A stretch of DNA of 32,941 nt from Caldisericota bacterium (GTDB lineage Bacteria > Caldisericota > Caldisericia > Caldisericales > Caldisericaceae), in contig JAUXIC010000006.1 of NCBI GenBank assembly GCA_030621215.1, positions 1 through 32,941 of the forward strand, read 5' to 3'. The notes below the pieces were generated by a model that was not told the origin of the DNA, searched no databases, and saw nothing but the letters and a program-made list of their open reading frames with translations. The translations under genes and the position numbers were made by a program. Below, piece after piece: positions 1 to 6,960 of the stretch; position 1 is the stretch's first letter; every line of letters starts with the position of its first letter.

Positions 1-401
1 TTAAAAGCCTCTTTTTCATCAAGGAATTCACTTTTCTTTATGCCAAACTCATATGCCAGATCCTGTAGAGTGCAGTCTCCATCCCGGTCACATGTCATAC
101 AATCCAGAGGATGATGCGCAAGTGCAAGTTCAAGATTCATTCGCCTTGCTTCTCTGACGGTTGGCGTGTCGGTAAAAATTTCCATTCCTTCCCCTACTTC
201 AGTAATACAAGCCCGTTGAAGCGTTTTTGCTTTCTTCACTTCAACTGCGCACATTCCGCAGGATCCTTCTTCTGAAATACCTTCGAGATAACAAAGCGTA
301 GGAATCTCAATTCCTGCTTTTTTGCAGGCATCCAGAATAATTGTGCCTTGAGGTACCTGATAATCCTTTTCATTAATCTTAATGTTCACTAACGTCTTCA
401 T
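1..401 (-). CDS. NuoG/FdhA/HndD-like catalytic subunit of NAD(P)-linked formate dehydrogenase or [FeFe] hydrogenase, N-terminal part only (runs off window)
   Basis: Reading frame from ATG at 401: MKTLVNIKINEKDYQVPQGTIILDACKKAGIEIPTLCYLEGISEEGSCGMCAVEVKKAKTLQRAC...HHPLDCMTCDRDGDCTLQDLAYEFGI. Plant-type [2Fe-2S] motif plus the HxxxCxxCxxxxxC motif of NuoG-type N-termini. Open to window edge; overlaps the next gene by 23 bp. Confidence 0.85.
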   Translation of the reverse strand, partial: MKTLVNIKINEKDYQVPQGTIILDACKKAGIEIPTLCYLEGISEEGSCGMCAVEVKKAKTLQRACITEVGEGMEIFTDTPTVREARRMNLELALAHHPLDCMTCDRDGDCTLQDLAYEFGIKKSEFLDEKEAF

Positions 402-2031
402 ATTGCTCCTCCTCCCAATCCATTTTGCATATATTCATCGGACATTTTTTCTCCCTTATATGAGTAAGCCATTCCTCTCTAAATTTCTTTATTGATTGAA
501 CAATAATATTGGGTGCTGCTTGTCCTAAACCACAAAAAGAAGTAAGCTGCATGTCTTTGCTAAGTTTTTCAAGTATATCCAAATCTTTCTCCACCCCGCC
601 ACCCCTACAGATTTTATCCACAATTTTATACATCGCCTCTGTCCCTACCCGACAAGGCGTACATTTTCCACAACTCTCATGCCTAAAAAAATATGCAATA
701 TTTTTTGCAACATCTACAATACAACGTGTATCATCTAATACAACTATCGAACCAGATCCAGGCCCTGCTTCAATGTGTGCAAGAGAATTAAAATCCACAG
801 GAGTATCAATTTCATCTGGCACTATGAGACTGCCTGAAACACCACCTAACACCACAGCTTTGAGTTTTCTATTCCCTGCTACTCCTCCGGCAATGTCCAT
901 CACAATCTTGGAAAGTGAAATACCAAAAGGAATTTCAATCACGCCTTTCCAATTAATATCTCCCATTAAACTAAACAGTTTTGTTCCGTAAGTACCAGGA
1001 ACGCCAATTGATTTATACCACTCTGCGCCTTTTATGATGATTAAAGGAATGTTTGCAAGCGTTTCTACATTATTAATCACTGTAGGTTTGTTCCACAGTC
1101 CGGATGTTGGAGGATATGGGGGTTTCTTCCTGGGTTCACCTCTTTTGCCTTCTATAGAATCTAATAAAGCCGTCTCCTCGCCGCATATATATGCACCTGC
1201 ACCTTTTTTAATTTCGATGTCAAATGAAAAATCTGTTCCTAAAATATTTTTACCAAGCAGTCCATAATTTTTTGCATCACTGATAGCTTTTTCAAGCCTA
1301 TCAATAGAAAGCGTGTACTCTCCTCTAATGTAGATATATGCTTTTCCAGACCCGACTGCATAACCGGCAATTATCATGCCTTCTAAAAGAGTATGAGGGT
1401 CACCTTCCATAATTTCTCTGTCTTTAAAGGTACCTGGCTCTCCTTCATCGGCATTACAAATAATATATTTTTCCGGATCCTTTGCTTTTGCGGTAAATTC
1501 CCATTTTAAGCCTGTAGGAAAACCTGCGCCGCCCCTCCCTTTAAGTTCTGACATTTTTATCTGATTTACAACTTCTTCCGGCTTCATGGAAAGCGCCTTT
1601 TCAAGAGCTACATAACCCTCTTTAGCAATATATTCTTCAATACTTTCGGGATTAATCAGGCCTACATTTCGGAGAATTGCCCTGTACTGGCTGCCCTTTA
1701 TATATTCCGGCCTTGTAACCCCGACTGTCACCTCTCCTTTTTCCCAGCTTTTGACAAGTCTTTTTACAATCCTTCCCTTTAAAAGATGCTCTTCGACAAT
1801 TTCCGGGACATCTTCTACTTTAACGGGAGCATAAACTATTCCTTCAGGATAGACGGCCATTGCAACCCCTATATCTTCAAAACCTAAACTTCCAGTAGGT
1901 ATGACAGAAATTTCATTCTGTAATCCTTTTTTATGAATCTCATCGACAAGTACCTTCTTTATCTCGTTTGCCCCTTCCAAAATACTCTTTGAATCTTCGG
2001 CAATTAATATATGTGTTCTGTATATCTTCAT
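379..2031 (-). CDS. NuoF/HndC-like NAD(P)H/FMN subunit, copy 1, with a cysteine-less N-terminal thioredoxin-like domain
   Basis: GRGGAGFPTGLKW, ICNADEGEPGTFKDRE, GAGAYICGEETALLDSIEGKRGEPRKKPP, ESCGKCTPCRVGT...SFCGLGQ. The N-terminal domain aligns with copy 2 but lacks its Cys residues. Confidence 0.95.
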   Translation of the reverse strand: MKIYRTHILIAEDSKSILEGANEIKKVLVDEIHKKGLQNEISVIPTGSLGFEDIGVAMAVYPEGIVYAPVKVEDVPEIVEEHLLKGRIVKRLVKSWEKGEVTVGVTRPEYIKGSQYRAILRNVGLINPESIEEYIAKEGYVALEKALSMKPEEVVNQIKMSELKGRGGAGFPTGLKWEFTAKAKDPEKYIICNADEGEPGTFKDREIMEGDPHTLLEGMIIAGYAVGSGKAYIYIRGEYTLSIDRLEKAISDAKNYGLLGKNILGTDFSFDIEIKKGAGAYICGEETALLDSIEGKRGEPRKKPPYPPTSGLWNKPTVINNVETLANIPLIIIKGAEWYKSIGVPGTYGTKLFSLMGDINWKGVIEIPFGISLSKIVMDIAGGVAGNRKLKAVVLGGVSGSLIVPDEIDTPVDFNSLAHIEAGPGSGSIVVLDDTRCIVDVAKNIAYFFRHESCGKCTPCRVGTEAMYKIVDKICRGGGVEKDLDILEKLSKDMQLTSFCGLGQAAPNIIVQSIKKFREEWLTHIREKKCPMNICKMDWEEEQYEDVSEH

Positions 2032-2459
2032 TTTTTGGACCCCTCCTTTACCTTTAGGAGGATTTCAGAAATATTCTCAACAACAAGATTCCCAAAAGGC
2101 TCGTCATCAATTGTCATTGCAGGCGAAACAGAACACATCCCCAAACAGCTGCTTTCTTCAAGGGTAAATTCCCCGTCTTCTGTTGTTTCGCCAAAATCTA
2201 CATTTAGTATTTCTTTTAATTTTTCCGCTATTTTTTCAGCATCTGACAAATGACACGAAAGATTTCTACACACACGTATAATATGCTTTCCACGAGGATA
2301 TACAGAAAACATTGTGTAAAAAGTAGAAACGCCATAAACTTTTGTTTCCGATATTTTCGTTGTTTTGGCAATTTCGATCATTTTATTCCGTGAAAGATAA
2401 TTTTTCTCCTCTTCTTCCTGGGTGTCATGCAAAACGTCAATGAGCGATTTTTGCTTCAT
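2028..2459 (-). CDS. NuoE/HndA-like [2Fe-2S] subunit, copy 1
   Basis: KVYGVSTFYTMFSVYPRGKHIIRVCRNLSCHL...EESSCLGMCSVSPAM; C-x4-C and C-x3-C ligands present. Confidence 0.93.
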   Translation of the reverse strand: MKQKSLIDVLHDTQEEEEKNYLSRNKMIEIAKTTKISETKVYGVSTFYTMFSVYPRGKHIIRVCRNLSCHLSDAEKIAEKLKEILNVDFGETTEDGEFTLEESSCLGMCSVSPAMTIDDEPFGNLVVENISEILLKVKEGSKK

Positions 2460-4098
2460 GTTTCTTCCTCCCTTCTTTCAATGCACTAAACTGACAAACT
2501 CCAGCGGGACACTTTTTATCAATAATGTGAGCAAGATATTCTTCTTTGAAATACTTTAGTGTAGATAAAACTGGATTTGGTGCTGTTTGCCCAAGACCGC
2601 ATAGCGCAGTAAGTTTAATAAGTTCTCCCATCTTTTCTAACCTGTCGATGTCTTCTTCTCGTCCTCTACCTAAGGTAATACGCTCCAGTATTTTTAACAT
2701 TTGCCTTGTACCTTCCCTGCAGGGAACGCATTTTCCACATGATTCATCAACAGTAAACTTTAAGAAAAACTTAGCAACATCTACCATGCAGCTCCTTTCG
2801 TCCATAATAATGAGCCCGCCAGACCCCATAATCGTACCAAGATCAGGAAGCGACTCATAATCCACCGGTGTGTCTATAAATTCCATTGGAATCACACCAC
2901 CTGAGGGGCCGCCTGTAAGTGCACCTTTAAAAGTATGCCCTTCCGGAATACCTCCTCCTATATCAAATACAATTTTGCGAAGCGAAGTTCCCATGGGAAC
3001 TTCAACAAGCCCGCTAATGTTAACATTTCCAGCAAGCGCAAATACTTTTGTCCCGGGGCTTTTTTCCGTGCCGAACTGCTTAAAAAATTTAGCACCTTTG
3101 TCTACAATAACGGGTAAATTTGCAAGTGTTTCAACATTATTTATGATAGTAGGCTTTCCAAATAAACCACTTATCGCAGGAAATGGAGGTTTTTTTCTTG
3201 GTTCGCCTCTTTTCCCTTCTATTGAATTAATTAAAGCAGTTTCCTCGCCACACACAAATGCGCCTGCACCCATCATTAGCACCATGTCAAATGAAAAATT
3301 TGTTCCAAAAATATTCTTGCCTAACAGTCCAGCCTGTTTTGCCTGCTTAATTGCCATCTTAAGCCGCCTCACAGCAAGAGGATACTCTGCTCTTACATAA
3401 ATATAACCTACACTTGACCCTATTGCATATCCTGTAATCATCATGCCCTCAATAACTGAATGAGGATCACCTTCCAGGATAGAGCGGTCCATATATGCCC
3501 CTGGATCTCCTTCGTCTGCATTACATATAATATATTTTTCCTCTGAGTCCTGGTTTGCAGCAAAACTCCATTTCAATCCTGTGGGAAACCCTGCTCCGCC
3601 TCTGCCTCTCAATCCAGATTCTTTAACCACATCAATAACGTCTTTTGGTTCCATCTCTGCAACCGCCTTGGCAAGAGCTTTATAACCGTCTCTTGCAATA
3701 TACTCGTTGATGTCTTCTGGATTGATTAAGCCACAATTTCTTAAAACAATCTTCGTTTGTTTTGCAAAAAACGGGATATCTTTAAGTTCAGGAAATTCTT
3801 CTTCTCCTTCTTTTTTCCACATAAGCCTTTTGACAGGCCTACCTTTTAAAAAATGCTCTTCAACAATTTCTTTTGCGTCTTTGGCCTCTACATTTGTATA
3901 CATGATTCCTTCAGGGTACACTACCAGCAAGGGTCCCAATTGACAGGCTCCCATGCAGCCCGTTTCTACAACGCTTACTTCCTCTTCAATGTTATGTTTC
4001 TTTAGCTCATTTTTAAGAGCCTCTTCAAAACCATTTCCGCCAGCTGCAATACATTGGGCGCCAGCACAAATTAAAGCATGAATACGATATATTTTCAT
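2437..4098 (-). CDS. NuoF/HndC-like NAD(P)H/FMN subunit, copy 2, with intact N-terminal [2Fe-2S] domain
   Basis: MKIYRIHALICAGAQCIAAGG...ETGCMGACQLGP, GRGGAGFPTGLKW, ESCGKCVPCREGT...ALCGLGQ; ends just after CPAGVC with no C-terminal 2x[4Fe-4S] domain. Confidence 0.95.
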   Translation of the reverse strand: MKIYRIHALICAGAQCIAAGGNGFEEALKNELKKHNIEEEVSVVETGCMGACQLGPLLVVYPEGIMYTNVEAKDAKEIVEEHFLKGRPVKRLMWKKEGEEEFPELKDIPFFAKQTKIVLRNCGLINPEDINEYIARDGYKALAKAVAEMEPKDVIDVVKESGLRGRGGAGFPTGLKWSFAANQDSEEKYIICNADEGDPGAYMDRSILEGDPHSVIEGMMITGYAIGSSVGYIYVRAEYPLAVRRLKMAIKQAKQAGLLGKNIFGTNFSFDMVLMMGAGAFVCGEETALINSIEGKRGEPRKKPPFPAISGLFGKPTIINNVETLANLPVIVDKGAKFFKQFGTEKSPGTKVFALAGNVNISGLVEVPMGTSLRKIVFDIGGGIPEGHTFKGALTGGPSGGVIPMEFIDTPVDYESLPDLGTIMGSGGLIIMDERSCMVDVAKFFLKFTVDESCGKCVPCREGTRQMLKILERITLGRGREEDIDRLEKMGELIKLTALCGLGQTAPNPVLSTLKYFKEEYLAHIIDKKCPAGVCQFSALKEGRKKHEAKIAH

Positions 4099-4101
4099 CC
4101 G

Positions 4102-4479
4102 CTACCCCTTAGCAATAACCCATTCACTTACAATTTGGCCATTAATGACATGTTGTGCTACAATTTCCCTTGCCATTTCCGCTGTAACCTTGCCGTAGAA
4201 AACTGTTTTGTTATCCCTCTCAACAGCAACAACAGGTTCTTCATTATCTAAACCAAGTGAGCCCCTCTCCACAATCTGGGCATCATGAAACTGTCTTTTT
4301 TCCAGTTCACTAATAATCGCCATAAGAACATCCCTTGCCCCGGCAGCAATACCAACTGTTCCCATACTCACCATAATCTTTACTTTTGCCTCTCCACTTC
4401 TTACTTGTAAAGATTTCCTGGCATGCTCTCTAAGTTTTCTCAATTCCTCAATTGATTTAATTTTTTCCATTCCCTTCAC
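4102..4479 (-). CDS. HndB-like thioredoxin-fold ferredoxin-domain protein lacking the usual Cys ligands
   Basis: EELRKLREHARKSLQ...KIMVSMGTVGIAAGARDVL...ERGSLGLDNEEPVVAV...YGKVTAEMAREIVAQHVINGQIVSEWVI matches the HndB/(2Fe-2S) ferredoxin-domain family layout; no Cys in the ORF. Confidence 0.8.
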   Translation of the reverse strand: MKGMEKIKSIEELRKLREHARKSLQVRSGEAKVKIMVSMGTVGIAAGARDVLMAIISELEKRQFHDAQIVERGSLGLDNEEPVVAVERDNKTVFYGKVTAEMAREIVAQHVINGQIVSEWVIAKG

Positions 4480-5023
4480 CTCCGTATAAAGTTTTAATAT
4501 TTTCTCTCACGTAATCTCCAAGCCATTTGAGTATTGTAACGTCTCTCAGTGCTGCAACGTCTCCCACAATTTCTCTAATTTCTTTAGTGCTAAGCTTAAA
4601 AACCTTCCCATTAACCGTGTGTGTATATAAAAGATTAATCGCTGAATTTGTTGCAATAACAGTTAGAATCGTTGAAGCAAGATCTCCCATAGGAGGCCTG
4701 TCTATATGGGAGTGTTTAAATTTAACAACAACAGTTGTTCCCTTTCCTTTTTCGCTATGAACTTCAATGCCCCCACCGCAGTTTTCTGCTTCTTCCCGCA
4801 ACAAAGGTAAGCCTAAACCTACTTTTTTATTTGTACTTGTTGTAGTAAATGGATCAAAAATAATCTTCACAAACTCGTCATCCATCCCTTTCCCATCATC
4901 TTTTACCGTGACAATAAGCAAATCCTTTTCATTATCTTCGCCGATCTCAAGATTAATGTTTTTAGCCCCACTTTTAATTGAATTTTCGACAATATCTAAA
5001 ATATTAAGGGAAAGCTCTTTCAC
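4457..5023 (-). CDS. Stand-alone HATPase_c (histidine-kinase/anti-sigma-like) protein of a hydrogenase-type operon
   Basis: N-box DIVENSIKSGAKNI, G1 VKDDGKGM, F-box FDPFTTTS, G2 GLGLPLLREEAENCGGGIEVHSEKGKGTTV; no dimerisation/His phosphotransfer domain. Confidence 0.85.
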   Translation of the reverse strand: MKELSLNILDIVENSIKSGAKNINLEIGEDNEKDLLIVTVKDDGKGMDDEFVKIIFDPFTTTSTNKKVGLGLPLLREEAENCGGGIEVHSEKGKGTTVVVKFKHSHIDRPPMGDLASTILTVIATNSAINLLYTHTVNGKVFKLSTKEIREIVGDVAALRDVTILKWLGDYVRENIKTLYGGEGNGKN

Positions 5024-5484
5024 TGATACCTTTTTATTACCTCAACCGCCTTTTCAGGGGTAAGTTTCCCGTAAACATCGTCACCATCAATACTTATAAC
5101 AGGTGCCAGGCCACAGGCGCCAAGACATCGTACAATTTGAAGAGAGAATTTGCCATCGCTTGTTTTCTCTCCCAGTTTAATGCTAAGATAATTTTCAATG
5201 GCCTTAACGACTTCTTCTCCATTCTTAACATAACAGGCTGTGCCCATACAAATCATAATAATATGGTCAGCATCTTTCTGTGTTTTGAAAAAATTGTAGA
5301 ACGTGACAACACCGTAAACTTTAGAAAGGGGAACATTTAATCTCTCTGCGGTATATTTCAAGACATTTTGAGACAAATAACCGACTCCTTCCTGAACTCC
5401 ATGCAGCACCTGAATAAGAGAAGAAGGTTTTGAGCCCCACTTTCTGATTTCCATTTCTACCTGAGGATACTTAGTTTTTTCCAT
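5020..5484 (-). CDS. NuoE/HndA-like [2Fe-2S] subunit, copy 2
   Basis: KVYGVVTFYNFFKTQKDADHIIMICMGTACYVKNG...VRCLGACGLAPV. ORF track extends to 5529, but ATG at 5484 (MEKTKYPQ) has an upstream AGGAGG. Confidence 0.92.
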   Translation of the reverse strand: MEKTKYPQVEMEIRKWGSKPSSLIQVLHGVQEGVGYLSQNVLKYTAERLNVPLSKVYGVVTFYNFFKTQKDADHIIMICMGTACYVKNGEEVVKAIENYLSIKLGEKTSDGKFSLQIVRCLGACGLAPVISIDGDDVYGKLTPEKAVEVIKRYQ

Positions 5485-5536
5485 ATTTCCTCCTATGCTA
5501 TAGTGATTAACTTCACGATATTTTAACATTTAAAGA

Positions 5537-5580
5537 ATTATAGTCAAGACTTTACGCAAGTTATATGCGGTTAAACCGCA
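5537..5580 (-). promoter_or_regulatory. Putative promoter/operator of the NuoEF-type operon
   Basis: Minus-strand TATAAT (5537-5542) upstream of the first gene; inverted repeat TGCGGTTAAACCGCA at 5566-5580. No good -35 found. Confidence 0.35.
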
Positions 5581-5750
5581 AGTAATATTTAGAAGTTTTT
5601 AAGTATGCTAAAATTTATTTAATCAGAGAGAATATTCGCAACTTACAAAACAACGTATACTGAGAGTTATAAAGAAAAACAGCTTACCAAGGCTTATGAG
5701 CTGCAATAAAAAACTATAAAACACCATCAGAAATATGTTTCTCATAGGAT

Positions 5751-5779
5751 TTGACAGAGAATAAAGAATTTGTTAAAAT
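5751..5779 (+). promoter_or_regulatory. Sigma70-type promoter for the 5879-6613 gene
   Basis: TTGACA (5751-5756), 17-bp spacer, TAAAAT (5774-5779). Confidence 0.75.
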
Positions 5780-5878
5780 AGCAGTAGAAAAAATGAGGTT
5801 CTGATAGCAAGCAACTCCACAAACACACCTTTAAATCAGAACAATTTTAAATACAATAAAAATTTTATGGAGGACAAA

Positions 5879-6613
5879 ATGAAAAAAGAAATTCCAACCA
5901 AGTTGAGAAAATCGGAGTACACTTTCGCGGCAGCATGGCTTGAAGGATTACTTCAGGCACCAGATGGCGCTCCGCCAATGAAACCAATGTATTCTGAAAT
6001 CACAAGCAGGGACGGCGATAAACATGACGTTTTAATTCGTTCAATTAAAGAAGAAGAGATTGACCCGATGCTTAAATTTTTAAAACTCACACTCGATGCA
6101 GAATATGACTATTATGACATTGTTGGGGCGAGAGTTTATGCAGAATTACTTGCCATAAAGAGAAAAAGAATGAAAGATGAATATTTCTTCCTTGGGCTAG
6201 AAAATGGACATTTAGTTGGAATTGCTAACGGAAGACTTATGAGTGAAGACATAAACATCAGCCTTCATACAATGGCCTTTGAAAGAAAAGTTGGTGCCGG
6301 TGGAATCCTATTCTATGCAAAAGCATGGTATGCATTTGAAGTTTGCAATCAAGAAGAGTTCTGGGCAACATTTGAAAGCTATAATGGATGGGTTTTAGCC
6401 GGACTTCGTATGGCACTTCCATCATATCCATGGCCTGATAACCAGCATGAACTTGGAGGAGCAAAAATTTTCTACCTTACAAAAAAACTTTGGGAAGAAG
6501 AAATAAAAACCAATTATCTTGAACAAATTGCTCATGGCTCTTTCAAAGAAGCCTCGAAAGAATTAATTGAAAAAAATGAAAAATTAATCCTTCCAGAAAA
6601 GTTAGAGATTTAA
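5879..6613 (+). CDS. Uncharacterised protein, possibly GNAT-like acetyltransferase
   Basis: ATG at 5879 preceded by GGAGG (ORF track start 5867 lies in the RBS region). Segments such as LIRSIKEEEIDPMLKFLKL and YFFLGLENGHLVGIANGRL resemble GNAT layout but no diagnostic motif is certain. Confidence 0.8.
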   Translation: MKKEIPTKLRKSEYTFAAAWLEGLLQAPDGAPPMKPMYSEITSRDGDKHDVLIRSIKEEEIDPMLKFLKLTLDAEYDYYDIVGARVYAELLAIKRKRMKDEYFFLGLENGHLVGIANGRLMSEDINISLHTMAFERKVGAGGILFYAKAWYAFEVCNQEEFWATFESYNGWVLAGLRMALPSYPWPDNQHELGGAKIFYLTKKLWEEEIKTNYLEQIAHGSFKEASKELIEKNEKLILPEKLEI

Positions 6614-6624
6614 TTAATTTTTTT

Positions 6625-6650
6625 TAAAGCCCCGTTACAACGGGGCTTTA
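6625..6650. terminator. Symmetric hairpin after the 5879-6613 gene
   Basis: TAAAGCCCCGT-taca-ACGGGGCTTTA, perfect 11-bp stem extendable by A/T pairs; no clear U-tract on either side. Confidence 0.5.
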
Positions 6651-6675
6651 AAAATTTATCAGCTTCTCTAATTTC

Positions 6676-6810
6676 TTAAAATAAATCAATTAAATCAGAT
6701 TTAAAATCACCTGAAATACGGAGATCAAAAACCATATTTATCTGCCTTTTCGAAATATCTGCTTTATCCTTTTCGGAATAGTTTTTTTTCATCATTTCAA
6801 CAAACTCCAT
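6676..6810 (-). CDS. Possible 44-aa small protein or gene remnant
   Basis: MEFVEMMKKNYSEKDKADISKRQINMVFDLRISGDFKSDLIDLF, preceded by a purine-rich AGAAGGAAGAG; too short to be in the ORF track. Confidence 0.25.
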   Translation of the reverse strand: MEFVEMMKKNYSEKDKADISKRQINMVFDLRISGDFKSDLIDLF

Positions 6811-6907
6811 CTCTTCCTTCTGCAAAAAAATTGAAAGCAATATATAGTTTAATTAAAACTTCTGCTTTTAATTTGTCGCAATCCCAGTTTCTTTTAAACC
6901 TCAATTA

Positions 6908-6938
6908 ATAAAAAAAGGGGGAGGCATCAGCCTCCCCC
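6908..6938 (-). terminator. Rho-independent terminator of the molybdoenzyme operon
   Basis: GGGGGAGGC (6917-6925)-atca-GCCTCCCCC (6930-6938); on the minus strand followed by TTTTTTTATT. Confidence 0.9.
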
Positions 6939-6960
6939 TTAAATCTTGTCTCACCAATTA

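Noticed and set aside
509-991. 160-aa plus-strand ORF and similar plus-strand ORFs throughout 500-23000
   Set aside because: Opposite strand of clear coding genes (NuoF, valS, Rnf etc.); no RBS or family resemblance.
5729-5742. Short inverted repeat AGAAA-TATG-TTTCT just upstream of the -35 at 5751
   Set aside because: Five-bp arms in AT-rich DNA are expected by chance; no supporting second site.
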